Source: Lacihabitans soyangensis
GTDB taxonomy: Bacteria > Bacteroidota > Bacteroidia > Cytophagales > Spirosomataceae
NCBI RefSeq assembly: GCF_024343775.1
Contig: NZ_RJUF01000002.1
Span: forward strand, 62,001 to 126,000
DNA length: 64,000 nucleotides
Direction: 5' to 3'
In this document: piece by piece, positions 51,482-60,066 of the stretch
Numbering within the stretch: the stretch's first letter is position 1
Layout: each line of letters begins with the position of its first letter
Translations under genes and position numbers: made by a program
The notes under the pieces: generated by a model
Databases searched by the model: none
Told to the model about the DNA's origin: nothing
The model's input: only the letters and a program-made list of their open reading frames with translations

Positions 51482-51523
51482 AAAAAAAATACAATTAGCA
51501 TTTCGACTAATTGTATTTTTTTT
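51482..51523. terminator. Bidirectional terminator after aguB
   Basis: AAAAAAAATACAATTAG (51482-51498) and CTAATTGTATTTTTTTT (51507-51523) form a perfect 17-bp stem with an 8-base loop. The A/T arms act as U-tracts in both directions, serving aguB (plus) and the NfeD-SPFH pair (minus). Confidence 0.93.
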
Positions 51524-51541
51524 TTAGAAACAAGAGATAAG

Positions 51542-51973
51542 TTAAACCTCCTCCACTATCAGCTTTATGCCATCTATCTTTTTTATCAACACCTTGGCAC
51601 CTTCCTGAATCGACTTACCATCAGCACGATAGGCTATCCAGTCAGAACCCCTGTAGAATACTTTTCCCTCTCCGTTTAGCGGAATTTCTTTCGAAACTTT
51701 GGCATATTCATCAATGATTTCTTTGAATTCAGCGTTGTTTTTGGTAAACAGTTCAAGTATTCTTTTCCTGAAAAATAATAAACTTACTATCGAACTCAGC
51801 ACAAAAATAATAACTTGAGCAGGCAGTTCTTCTGCAAAGCCCAAATACACAAACAAAGCAGTCACCAAGGCTCCTATTCCAAAAAATATCGCATAAAATG
51901 AGGTGGTGAATATTTCCAAAATCAGCAAGACCACTCCAATTATTACCCAGATATTGATACCAGAAATTTCCAT
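51542..51973 (-). CDS. NfeD-family membrane protein
   Basis: A 143-residue protein with three membrane helices (residues ~5-80; INIWVIIGVVLLILEIFTTS, FYAIFFGIGALVTALFVYLG) and a C-terminal OB-fold (GEGKVFYRGSDWIAYRADGK, VLIKKIDGIKLIVEEV). NfeD proteins pair with SPFH proteins. The SPFH gene lies immediately upstream with 1 bp between the genes, which confirms the pairing. The ATG at 51973 is chosen over 52003, because the latter would overlap the SPFH gene. Confidence 0.9.
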   Translation of the reverse strand: MEISGINIWVIIGVVLLILEIFTTSFYAIFFGIGALVTALFVYLGFAEELPAQVIIFVLSSIVSLLFFRKRILELFTKNNAEFKEIIDEYAKVSKEIPLNGEGKVFYRGSDWIAYRADGKSIQEGAKVLIKKIDGIKLIVEEV

Positions 51974-51974
51974 A

Positions 51975-52886
51975 TTACTTAGTATTTTCTTGTTTGATAA
52001 CACTCATAGCTGTGGCTATAATACCTGAAACATCTGCCAAATTTGAAGGTAAAATCATAGTGTTAGAAGCTTTGGCCATTTTACCAAATTGTTCGATATA
52101 GTTTTCGGCTACTTTCAGCTGCACCGCCTGCATACCACCTTTGGATTGTATGGACTCCGCCACCAATCTTATAGAGTCCGCTGTAGCCTCAGCAACGGCT
52201 CTGATGGCATTGGCCTCACCCTCCGCCTTATTTTTTTGCTGTTGCATTTGTGCCTCTGACTCCAATACCACACGCTCTCTTTCACCTTGAGCTACGTTTA
52301 TAGCAAACTGCTTTTTACCTTCAGACTCCAAAATCACCGAACGCTTCTCTCTTTCTGCCTGCATTTGTTTTTCCATGGCTTGTAAAACCGTAGCCGGAGG
52401 GGTAATATTCTTGATTTCATAACGAAGGACTTTCACTCCCCAACCTATGGCGGCCTCATCAATGGCTGCCACCACGGCGAGGTTAATCACCATTCTTTCT
52501 ACAAAGGTCTTGTCTAAATCAATCTTTCCAATTTCGCTACGCATGGTAGTTTGGGCCAATTGTGTTACCGCAAAAACGTAGTCATTGATACCGTAGGAGG
52601 CCTTCTGCGGGTCCACCACTTGGAGGAAAATCACACCGTCAACACGCACCTGCACGTTGTCTCGGGTGATACATATCTGCTCATGAATGTCGTAGGCTTG
52701 CTCTTTCAGGCTATGCTTGTAGGCAATTCTGTCAAAAAACGGGATGATAAAATTGATACCCGGCTGAAGAATTCCATTGTACTTACCCAGCCTTTCGGCT
52801 ATGTAAGCATTTTGTTGTGGCACAACTTTGACGGCCATCATGATGACTACAACAATCAAAAGCGTAATGGCAATAAGTGAATACAT
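51975..52886 (-). CDS. SPFH/band 7 (stomatin-like) membrane protein
   Basis: A 303-residue protein: an N-terminal membrane helix (MYSLIAITLLIVVVIMMAVK), then the SPFH domain with VVPQQNAYIAERLGKYNGIL, PGINFIIPFFDRIAY, ASYGINDYVFAVTQLAQTTM and RSEIGKIDLDKTF, followed by a Glu/Ala-rich coiled coil (QAMEKQMQAEREKRSVILES..). It is typical of the QmcA/stomatin-type group. The ATG at 52886 avoids a 49-residue non-conserved extension. Probably a flotillin-like scaffold of the inner membrane, together with NfeD. Confidence 0.92.
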   Translation of the reverse strand: MYSLIAITLLIVVVIMMAVKVVPQQNAYIAERLGKYNGILQPGINFIIPFFDRIAYKHSLKEQAYDIHEQICITRDNVQVRVDGVIFLQVVDPQKASYGINDYVFAVTQLAQTTMRSEIGKIDLDKTFVERMVINLAVVAAIDEAAIGWGVKVLRYEIKNITPPATVLQAMEKQMQAEREKRSVILESEGKKQFAINVAQGERERVVLESEAQMQQQKNKAEGEANAIRAVAEATADSIRLVAESIQSKGGMQAVQLKVAENYIEQFGKMAKASNTMILPSNLADVSGIIATAMSVIKQENTK

Positions 52887-53124
52887 ATATTTTTTGTTTA
52901 AAAGTTTAGATAAATAAATATAACACATCAAAATTAGTGTTCCCAGCGAATCACAAAATAAAAATCGGATAAACCAAGGCGGAATATGTGGGATTGGATG
53001 CAGGATTGGACAAACGGTAATTGATATATTCAAGATAAAATATAAATATACAGGGCTAAGCTTAAGTATATCAGTGGTTTAAACTACCTTTGTAGAAAAT
53101 TACAGTAGTGATATTGCAACATAC

Positions 53125-54678
53125 ATGAGAAAAAGAATAAGCGAAGGTCGTAGCAACGACAGAGATTCGAGCAAAAGCTCGTTTGGCAGACCAGAATTCA
53201 AAAGAAAAGAAGGTGGTTTTAGCACAGAAAAAAGAAGTTTTGACAAGCCATTTGCAAAAAAAGATGGATTTTCGAAACCCACAGGTGGAAATGAAAAATT
53301 CCCGAAAAGAGAATTTAAACCCAACAATTTCGGAAAGCCTGAAAGCGGAAACGACAGATTTCCGAAAAGAGAATTTAAGCCAAACACTTACGGCAAGCCT
53401 GAAGGAGGCAATGACAGGTTCCCGAAAAGAGATTTCAAGTCTAGTACTTATGGAAAACCAGAAGGTCCTTCTGAAAGATTCACAAAAAGAGATGTAGAAA
53501 ACCTAGGTAGTAGATTTCCTGACCGCAGTGCTCCAAGAAAAGACGCCAGACCAGATGCTGGACGCCCCACGGAAAGATTTCCAAAGAAAGAGTTTAAACC
53601 AAACACTTACGGCAAACCTAGTACAGGTTCATCAGAAAGTAGATTCCCACGCAAAGACGACCGTTTCCCAAGAACTGAAAATCGTTCAGAGGGTTTTCCG
53701 AAAAGAGAATTTGGTAATAGAGCAGAAGGTGGCTACAAGCCAAGAGAAGACAGCAAAGGTGGTTTTGAAAACAAAAACGAAAGACCAAATTTCGAAAGAA
53801 AAGCTTTCGCGAGAAAAGAAAACACCTCGAAGCCTGAATTTAGCAAGTCAAACTACGGCAACAACAAAAATGCTAAACAGGCCATTCGTCCAAACTACGA
53901 AGAGGATGCCTTGAAAAGCAAGCTTCCACCAAAAGTGAGAACGAAAGTAGAAAGTAGCGAGACTTTTACGCCTACCATTCGTCTGAATAGATACTTGGCC
54001 AATGCAGGACTTTGTTCAAGACGAGACGCTGATGAATTTATAGCGAGTGGTCAAATAACAGTCAATGGCGAAGTTATAACCGAAATGGGCTACCAAGTGC
54101 AAGCCACTGACGTTGTAAAATATGGCAGAAAAATATTGAACAGGGAGAAGTTGGTTTATGTACTTTTAAACAAACCAAAAGATTTCTTGACAACCACCGA
54201 TGATCCTGAAGGCCGTAAAACGGTAATGGATTTGGTACAAAAGGCGTGTCCTGAGCGTATTTATCCAGTGGGCCGTTTAGACAGAGCAACCACTGGACTA
54301 TTGCTGATGACCAACGATGGTGAATTGGCGGAGAAACTTTCTCACCCATCCAATGCCATGAGAAAGATTTATCAGGCTGAATTGGACAAGAAAATTGAGC
54401 AAGAAGATTTTGACAAGATTTTGGAAGGTATTGAACTGGAAGATGGAATCATAAAAGCTGACGATTTGTCAGTGATAACTCCAGACCGCCAAGTAGTTGG
54501 TATAGAGATACATAGCGGCAAAAACAGGATTGTAAGACGGATTTTTGAACATTTGGGGTACGAAGTAACCAAGCTCGACAGAACCACATATGCCGGTCTT
54601 ACCAAAAAGGACCTTCCAAGAGGAAACTGGAGATTCTTGACTGAAAAAGAGGTCATTAGATTGAAATATTTAATTTGA
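53125..54678 (+). CDS. RsuA/RluB-type pseudouridine synthase with long basic repeat tail
   Basis: A 517-residue protein. Residues ~1-275 are low-complexity, rich in Lys, Arg, Gly, Phe, Pro and Asn, with 20-residue repeats (FPKREFKPNTYGKPEGGND). Residues ~280-340 are an S4 RNA-binding domain (RLNRYLANAGLCSRRDADEF). The remainder is the synthase, with the catalytic Asp in PVGRLDRATTGLLLMTNDGE and a C-terminal GKNRIVRRIFEHLGYEVTKL. It probably isomerises a uridine in 23S rRNA like RluB, though 16S (RsuA) specificity cannot be excluded. Long basic tails on this enzyme are known in Bacteroidota. Confidence 0.92.
   Translation: MRKRISEGRSNDRDSSKSSFGRPEFKRKEGGFSTEKRSFDKPFAKKDGFSKPTGGNEKFPKREFKPNNFGKPESGNDRFPKREFKPNTYGKPEGGNDRFPKRDFKSSTYGKPEGPSERFTKRDVENLGSRFPDRSAPRKDARPDAGRPTERFPKKEFKPNTYGKPSTGSSESRFPRKDDRFPRTENRSEGFPKREFGNRAEGGYKPREDSKGGFENKNERPNFERKAFARKENTSKPEFSKSNYGNNKNAKQAIRPNYEEDALKSKLPPKVRTKVESSETFTPTIRLNRYLANAGLCSRRDADEFIASGQITVNGEVITEMGYQVQATDVVKYGRKILNREKLVYVLLNKPKDFLTTTDDPEGRKTVMDLVQKACPERIYPVGRLDRATTGLLLMTNDGELAEKLSHPSNAMRKIYQAELDKKIEQEDFDKILEGIELEDGIIKADDLSVITPDRQVVGIEIHSGKNRIVRRIFEHLGYEVTKLDRTTYAGLTKKDLPRGNWRFLTEKEVIRLKYLI
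53296..53475 (+). repeat. Three 60-bp in-frame repeats coding for a 20-residue unit
   Basis: Units at 53296-53355, 53356-53415 and 53416-53475 encode KFPKREFKPNNFGKPESGND, RFPKREFKPNTYGKPEGGND and RFPKRDFKSSTYGKPEGPSE. A degenerate fourth unit follows at 53476, and a separate copy (RFPKKEFKPNTYGKP) lies near 53574. Third-position changes between units suggest the repeats are not extremely recent. Confidence 0.85.
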
Positions 54679-54724
54679 TTTTAATTAGATTTGTAAAAAA
54701 AATAAACAGTAAACTAAAATAATA

Positions 54725-55330
54725 ATGGAAGAGAATAAAAAAGAAATCGTGGACCAAGCAGCTGAACAAGTAAAAGAAACTACAGCTGACAAAATAGCTG
54801 AGGTAAAAGACGCAGCCGCTGAGAAGATTGCTGAGGTGAAAGATGCTGCGGCAGAAAAAATTGCTGACATCAAAGAAGATGCTACGGAAGTAGTAGCTAA
54901 TTTGAAAGAAGAAGCCACAGAGAAATTGGCAGAAGCGAAAGAAAAAATGACTGAATTGGCTGGTGAGGCTACCGAGGCATTTAATACTGCTAAGGAGAAA
55001 GTGAGCGAAATGATAGATACAGACAAAATAAAAGCAGAAGCTGCAGAGAAATTGGCTGATGCTAAAGCTGTGGCTCAAAACATTGCTGGAGAAGCTACAG
55101 AAGCTTTCAATACTGCAAAAGCTAAAGTTACTGAGCTTGTAAATGCGGAAAGCGTTGCGGAATTCAAAAACGAAGCTGCAGAGAAATTGGGCGATTTGAA
55201 AGAAGACGCAGAAGAAGCTCTAAATAAAGCAAAAGATAAAGCAAACGAATTGGCAGGAGAAGCTGAAGAAGCTGTGACGCAAGTGGCGGCTAAAGCAAAA
55301 GGTTTCTTTTCAAGACTTTTCGGAAAGTAA
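54725..55330 (+). CDS. LEA-like / YtxH-like 11-mer repeat helical protein
   Basis: A 201-residue, highly charged protein made of Ala, Glu, Lys and Asp. From residue ~23 it follows an 11-residue period: IAEVKDAAAEK, IAEVKDAAAEK, IADIKEDATEV, VANLKEEATEK, LAEAKEKMTEL, and so on, the periodicity of group 3 LEA proteins and of amphipathic surface-coating helices. The C-terminus KGFFSRLFGK is short, amphipathic and basic. There is no signal peptide. A role in desiccation, osmotic or membrane stress is inferred only from repeat type. A hairpin terminator follows. Confidence 0.75.
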   Translation: MEENKKEIVDQAAEQVKETTADKIAEVKDAAAEKIAEVKDAAAEKIADIKEDATEVVANLKEEATEKLAEAKEKMTELAGEATEAFNTAKEKVSEMIDTDKIKAEAAEKLADAKAVAQNIAGEATEAFNTAKAKVTELVNAESVAEFKNEAAEKLGDLKEDAEEALNKAKDKANELAGEAEEAVTQVAAKAKGFFSRLFGK

Positions 55331-55335
55331 TAAAA

Positions 55336-55365
55336 TTAAAACCCAATCCAACGATTGGGTTTTAA
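55336..55365 (+). terminator. Terminator-like hairpin after LEA-like gene
   Basis: TTAAAACCCAATC (55336-55348) and GATTGGGTTTTAA (55353-55365) form a perfect 13-bp stem with a 4-base loop, 5 bp after the stop codon. The T4 in the 3' arm serves as the U-tract. Confidence 0.8.
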
Positions 55366-55462
55366 ATATTCAATAATTTTCATTTATTTCTGAAAATATA
55401 ATGTATACCATATTTTCTATTTATACAATATTTACATTTATTTCAGTAATATATAAAAACAA

Positions 55463-55494
55463 AAAACCTCCAAAGCTCTCGCTAAGGAGGTTTT
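55463..55494 (-). terminator. Terminator of the T9SS-cargo gene
   Basis: AAAACCTCC (55463-55471) and GGAGGTTTT (55486-55494) form a 9-bp perfect stem with a 14-base loop. On the minus strand it is followed by TTGTTTTTA. It lies 17 bp downstream of the stop codon of the gene at 55512-56276. The adjoining spacer 55366-55462 is AT-rich and empty. Confidence 0.8.
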
Positions 55495-55511
55495 ACGAAT
55501 TATAACAACAA

Positions 55512-56276
55512 TCAGTCAATCTTCACTTTTCTACTAATGCCATCTTCTCCTTGTGACACTATCACGAAGTAAGTTCCTTTGGCACCTTTCCCCAATTTGA
55601 TTTGTCCCACATATTCCCCTTCAAAATTCTTAGCTTCTTCTTTGGCTTTGACATTGCCCTGCAGGTCTAGCACAGTGATGTTCACATCTCCTGCCTTTGG
55701 AGCGTAGAATTTTATATTCAACACATTAGTTTCAGGTTTGTTTGTAAAAACATCAACACTTCTAATGGTAGTTGGCTCCATAACTTTTTTCAATCTGTCA
55801 TCAAAAACCTCAGAATCAAAGGTTCTGAATTTGTATGGAATATCAGCCAAATGGTCTGAAAGTCTGTCCATTTCAAAATGAAACTCCTTCATCCTTCCTT
55901 TCGGAAAATATCCGTTTCTTTGTCCCGATCTTCCACGTCCTACATAAATATCCTCATCTTCAGACCATTCAAAATCATCATCACCATCATCACTTACAAT
56001 TACTTTTACACGTTTTTCGCCGCCTTTTTTATCAACTATAACCGTATCCAGTTGCTCATCAAGTATCATAACATTCGAATCGCCCTCTTTGAAATCAATC
56101 TCTTTCTCCGTAATTTCTACTTTGCCGTTGATGTTTTTCTCGATTCTTACCTTCTTTTTACCTGGTTTGTCAGAGTCCATCACCTCTGTTTTAATTTCCT
56201 TTCTTACTTCTTTGTTTTGTGCCATTGCTCCCAAAAACATTAGGGAAGCAAAACCCATCATGATTACTTTTTTCAT
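55512..56276 (-). CDS. Secreted protein with T9SS type A sorting domain
   Basis: A 254-residue protein: signal peptide (MKKVIMMGFASLMFLGAMAQ), an acidic Lys/Asp-rich middle (residues ~25-165, with KKVRIEKNINGKVEITEKEI and a DDGDDDFEWSEDED cluster), then a C-terminal T9SS domain of about 80 residues (SVDVFTNKPETNVLNIKFYA, ITVLDLQGNVKAKEEAKNFE, KGTYFVIVSQGEDGISRKVKI). The domain marks export across the outer membrane by the type IX system. No enzymatic motif seen. Monocistronic with its own terminator. Confidence 0.85.
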   Translation of the reverse strand: MKKVIMMGFASLMFLGAMAQNKEVRKEIKTEVMDSDKPGKKKVRIEKNINGKVEITEKEIDFKEGDSNVMILDEQLDTVIVDKKGGEKRVKVIVSDDGDDDFEWSEDEDIYVGRGRSGQRNGYFPKGRMKEFHFEMDRLSDHLADIPYKFRTFDSEVFDDRLKKVMEPTTIRSVDVFTNKPETNVLNIKFYAPKAGDVNITVLDLQGNVKAKEEAKNFEGEYVGQIKLGKGAKGTYFVIVSQGEDGISRKVKID

Positions 56277-56483
56277 AAATTATTAATTTTTTACTATCAA
56301 TAGACAAAATATTTTTGCGAAGGTTGCATAAAATTTAACATTGCGAATTACATTTATTCTTAAAAAAAGTTAAAAGGGCTTATGGTAATTATTAGCCCAC
56401 AAAATATGTGATTTCATAAAAAACTTCTAGATGAAAACGGTTATCTTTTATACTAACAAATAAACTAAAGCACTCCCAAGTAT

Positions 56484-56777
56484 ATGATAGTCAGAATAGT
56501 AAAAATGACTTTTAAAGAAGATAAAATCATCGAATTTTTAGCTTTCTTAGAAGAAAACAAAAGCAAAATCAGAGATTTCCCAGGCTGTGAAATGGTTGAA
56601 ATACTCCAAGAGAAAGATAATCCTGCCGTAATAATGACACACAGCCATTGGCAATCGGAAGCTGAACTAGAAGCCTACCGAAATTCAGACTTGTTCAACT
56701 TCGTTTGGTCCAACACAAAAATCCACTTCAATGCTAAACCCGAAGCCTATTCTATGTTATCTTTGGATAAACTTTAA
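56484..56777 (+). CDS. Antibiotic-biosynthesis-monooxygenase (ABM) family protein
   Basis: A 97-residue ferredoxin-like fold protein: MIVRIVKMTFKEDKIIEFLA, a CEMVEILQEKDNPAVIMTHS strand pair and HWQSEAELEAYRNSDLFNFV, the conserved His-Trp followed by a helix of the ABM family. Members include YgiN-type quinol monooxygenases and heme-degrading enzymes. The substrate is unknown here. It precedes a small exported peptide gene by 43 bp. Confidence 0.8.
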   Translation: MIVRIVKMTFKEDKIIEFLAFLEENKSKIRDFPGCEMVEILQEKDNPAVIMTHSHWQSEAELEAYRNSDLFNFVWSNTKIHFNAKPEAYSMLSLDKL

Positions 56778-56820
56778 AAGTTTTCTGTTCGTTAGAAAGA
56801 AAACAAAACAGTTAAACAAA

Positions 56821-57015
56821 ATGAAATACGCCCTCATAGTACTTTCTTTGATATTTTTAAGCCCCGATTCTTGGGCTAAGACTTCAAACCAAAATACAAA
56901 ACTGGAAGAGTTTGATGGCCGCAAACGCAAAAAAGACGGCAGTTACAGAAAAAAGAATCATACTTTGAAGAAGCTTATTCAGGGTAAAAGATATTGCGAC
57001 TGTCCCAAACACTGA
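56821..57015 (+). CDS. Small exported basic protein with C-terminal CDCPKH
   Basis: A 64-residue protein with a signal peptide (MKYALIVLSLIFLSPDSWAK) and a mature part of about 44 residues that is very basic: GRKRKKDGSYRKKNHTLKKL and RYCDCPKH at the end. I recall similar short Bacteroidota proteins ending in Cys-x-Cys-Pro-x-His, without known function. The start at 56821 is chosen for the signal peptide. It ends 5 bp before the alpha/beta hydrolase gene, so the two may be cotranscribed. Confidence 0.65.
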   Translation: MKYALIVLSLIFLSPDSWAKTSNQNTKLEEFDGRKRKKDGSYRKKNHTLKKLIQGKRYCDCPKH

Positions 57016-57020
57016 TTTTA

Positions 57021-58067
57021 ATGAAAAAAATATTTTTTATCTTCTGGGTTTTGATTTGTGGCCAGAGTTTTGGCCAAAATTTCGATGAAAAAGAGGTAAG
57101 TTTCTGGGATCTGAGCAAAACATTTAAATTAAGTGGCACCTTCACCAGCCCAAAAGGTCTAAAAAACTACCCTGTAGCGGTATTAATTTCAGGTTCGGGA
57201 CAAACCGACCGAGACGAAACACTCGGCAAACACAAGATTTTCAAAGATTTGGCTGAATATTTATCCAATAACGGCATAGGGGTCTTGAGATATGACGACC
57301 GCGGTGGTTTTAAATCAGCAGGACCAAAGACTGTTAATAGCACAACGCAAGAACTTGCTCAAGACGTGGTGGCGGCCGTTAAATTTATAAAAAAGGAATT
57401 AAAAATAAAGAAAATCGGTCTTATTGGACATAGCGAAGGTGGTGGAATTGGACCCATCGTGGCCTCAGAAGTTAAGAATTTAGATTTCTTTGTATCGTTA
57501 GCGGGTCCGGGCGTTTCGGGTAGGGAGATTTTAATCCAACAAAACAAGGATATCTATCTGGAATCTGGGGTGCCTGCCGAACACGTTGAACATTTCATTA
57601 AAGACTTTTTCGAGCCTATGTTGTCCGATGTCGTTCTAGAAAAAGACAGCATCAGTAAAGCCGACAATATCAAAAAACTGGGTGAAAATTATCAAAAAAA
57701 ATATAAGGCAGAGAATTTTGTTTTGGGGATGACGACCAACAGTGCCAATATTCCACTCATAATGAAGCAATTAAACAACCCTTGGTTCATAAGCTTCATA
57801 AAATATAATCCACAGGAATACTGGAAGAACATTAAAACTCGGACGCTTGCTTTAAACGGAGATTTAGACATTCAGGTGAACGCTAAAGTAAACCTAGCGG
57901 CGATTGAAAACCAAAAAAATAAGCATATCAAAACCAAGCTTCTTAAGAACCACAATCACCTTTTCCAAGTAGCGAAAACAGGAAATCTGCAAGAATATTA
58001 CAAACTAAAGGAAGGCATTTCGAAGGAAACGCTCATTGAAATCAAAAACTTTATTATCGGAAAATAA
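57021..58067 (+). CDS. Exported alpha/beta hydrolase (esterase/aminopeptidase-like)
   Basis: A 348-residue protein with a signal peptide (MKKIFFIFWVLICGQSFGQ). Alpha/beta-hydrolase features are the oxyanion region AVLISGSGQTDRDETLGKHK, GIGVLRYDDRGG, the nucleophile elbow IGLIGHSEGGGIGP (Ser in GHSEGG), an acid in ALNGDLDIQV and His in KNHNHLFQ. It resembles S33-type serine hydrolases with a lipase-like lid, acting in the periplasm. The substrate is unknown. The M1 peptidase gene follows after 15 bp. Confidence 0.88.
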   Translation: MKKIFFIFWVLICGQSFGQNFDEKEVSFWDLSKTFKLSGTFTSPKGLKNYPVAVLISGSGQTDRDETLGKHKIFKDLAEYLSNNGIGVLRYDDRGGFKSAGPKTVNSTTQELAQDVVAAVKFIKKELKIKKIGLIGHSEGGGIGPIVASEVKNLDFFVSLAGPGVSGREILIQQNKDIYLESGVPAEHVEHFIKDFFEPMLSDVVLEKDSISKADNIKKLGENYQKKYKAENFVLGMTTNSANIPLIMKQLNNPWFISFIKYNPQEYWKNIKTRTLALNGDLDIQVNAKVNLAAIENQKNKHIKTKLLKNHNHLFQVAKTGNLQEYYKLKEGISKETLIEIKNFIIGK

Positions 58068-58082
58068 ATACGCTAAAGACTT

Positions 58083-59957
58083 ATGTTTCATAAACTTACC
58101 CTCTTTGTTTTGGTTGCCTTGAGTGCCTTTTCCAAAACCATAAAAAGTGACAGATCGGCAAATTATGACATAAAAGTAAGTCTTGATACCAAAACTAAAA
58201 CCCTAAGAGGCCAACAAACTCTAACTTGGACCAACAAAACCTCCAAACCAACCTCAGAACTACAGTTTCATTTATACCTGAACGCATTTAAAGACGAGAA
58301 CTCCACTTTTTTCAAAGAGTCCGGTGGACAATTGCGAGGCGACAAAATGGACACCACCAGACTACGCAACTTCGGCAATATATATTTGAGTACTTTAAAA
58401 ATCAGAAATGGGGAAAATCTCTATCCGAAAATAAAATATATCCAACCTGACGACCTCAATGCTTATGACAAAACCGTGATTCAGGTGAATTTGGCAAAAG
58501 CCATAAAGCCAGGCGAAACGGTGATTTTGGACATGGATTTCAGGGCAAAACTTCCGAAGATTTTTGCGAGAACAGGTTGGGCCGACAACGACTATTTCTT
58601 TGTAGGGCAATGGTTTCCCAAAATCGGGGTTTTGGAAGAAAACGGAAAGTGGAACTGCCATCAGTTTCATGCCCATACCGAGTTTTTTGCAGACTTTGGC
58701 AATTACAATGTACAGATAACGCTCCCTCAAGAATTTACGGTGGCAGGAACGGGTGAAAAAGTTTCAGAGATTAAAAACAAAGGCAATACCAAAACAGTAA
58801 GTTTTTCTGCCACAGACGTCCATGACTTTGCATGGACAACGTCTCCTCATTACAAATACTCGGAGCAAAACCACAAGGGCATAAAGTTAATGGTATACAT
58901 GCAGCCAGAGCATATACAAATGACAAATAGGTATTTTGAATCAGCCAAAAACGCCATAGACTATATGGAGCGAAAAGTGGGCAAATACCCGCATAGTACC
59001 CTGTCCATGATAGATCCCACCTTGTCTGGTTCAGGATCTGGCGGTATGGAATACCCTACACTTATCACTTGTGGGAGTTATTGGGGAGTGGGTTCTTGGG
59101 GGAAATTCCAAGAAGTGGTCACTATTCATGAGTTTGTGCATCAGTATTTCCAAGGCATGGTGGCCAGCAATGAGTTTGAAAATTCGTGGATGGACGAAGG
59201 CTTTACGCAATACTTCGAAGGCCGTATAATGGATGCCTATTACAAGGGCCAGCAAGCCAATATTTTTGGATTTAATTTACATGACATGGCCTCATCGAGA
59301 GCCGGTTATGTGATGATGGGTAACCCTAAAGTAACTGAAATCAGGAGGAATGCATGGAGTTATCCGGGTGGAACTTATGGCGTAATGACCTATCAGAAAA
59401 CCGCTACTTGGCTCAAGACGTTAGAGGGTTTGCTAGGAATCAAAAACATGGACGCCATCATGCAGACTTATTTTGCGAGGTTTAAATTCAAACATCCACA
59501 ACCACAAGATTTTATAGATGTTGCCGATGAAATAGCTTCTAAAAACACCAAATACGCAAACCTAGATTGGTTTTTCAAGCAAGTTTTGTTCGAAGCTCCA
59601 GATTGTGACTATGCTGTAGGTGACTTGGTGAACGCTCCAAGAAAACAAACGCCTTTTGGTTCCTTTACTGTTAATCGCTTGGGTGAAATGACTTTCCCAA
59701 CAAAAATAAAAGTAGTGTTTGACGACAAAAAATATCTCCTTATCAACTGGTCTGGAAGCGAGCGTTATAGAAAATTCAGATTCAAAAAAAGGATAAAATA
59801 TGTGCAGCTCGACCCAGAATATATCAACTGGATGGATTTGAACATGATAAACAACTCTATGGCAGCCAAAGAACCCACCAAAGCAGCGGCCAAGTATGGC
59901 ACCAAAATGCTCTTTTGGGTACAGCGAATCTTATTTTTCTTTGGTGGACTGGCATAA
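58083..59957 (+). CDS. M1-family metallopeptidase, secreted (second copy)
   Basis: A 624-residue protein with a signal peptide (MFHKLTLFVLVALSAFSKT), an N-terminal beta domain (NYDIKVSLDTKTKTLRGQQT), the GSGGMEYPTLIT exopeptidase-like region, zinc motif HEFVHQYF and ENSWMDEGFTQYFE with the third ligand. It is shorter than the enzyme at 14440-16794 and only distantly similar, so it is not a recent duplicate. The C-terminus ends with a hydrophobic stretch (KMLFWVQRILFFFGG). Probably cotranscribed with the hydrolase upstream. Confidence 0.9.
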   Translation: MFHKLTLFVLVALSAFSKTIKSDRSANYDIKVSLDTKTKTLRGQQTLTWTNKTSKPTSELQFHLYLNAFKDENSTFFKESGGQLRGDKMDTTRLRNFGNIYLSTLKIRNGENLYPKIKYIQPDDLNAYDKTVIQVNLAKAIKPGETVILDMDFRAKLPKIFARTGWADNDYFFVGQWFPKIGVLEENGKWNCHQFHAHTEFFADFGNYNVQITLPQEFTVAGTGEKVSEIKNKGNTKTVSFSATDVHDFAWTTSPHYKYSEQNHKGIKLMVYMQPEHIQMTNRYFESAKNAIDYMERKVGKYPHSTLSMIDPTLSGSGSGGMEYPTLITCGSYWGVGSWGKFQEVVTIHEFVHQYFQGMVASNEFENSWMDEGFTQYFEGRIMDAYYKGQQANIFGFNLHDMASSRAGYVMMGNPKVTEIRRNAWSYPGGTYGVMTYQKTATWLKTLEGLLGIKNMDAIMQTYFARFKFKHPQPQDFIDVADEIASKNTKYANLDWFFKQVLFEAPDCDYAVGDLVNAPRKQTPFGSFTVNRLGEMTFPTKIKVVFDDKKYLLINWSGSERYRKFRFKKRIKYVQLDPEYINWMDLNMINNSMAAKEPTKAAAKYGTKMLFWVQRILFFFGGLA

Positions 59958-60066
59958 ATAATATTTTCAAATTTCACAACAACTTACTTTTCTAAAAGAA
60001 GGAAATACCTTAGCTGACTGTATTTCAATACATTATACTTAAAAATCATTACCTTAGTGACACTAT

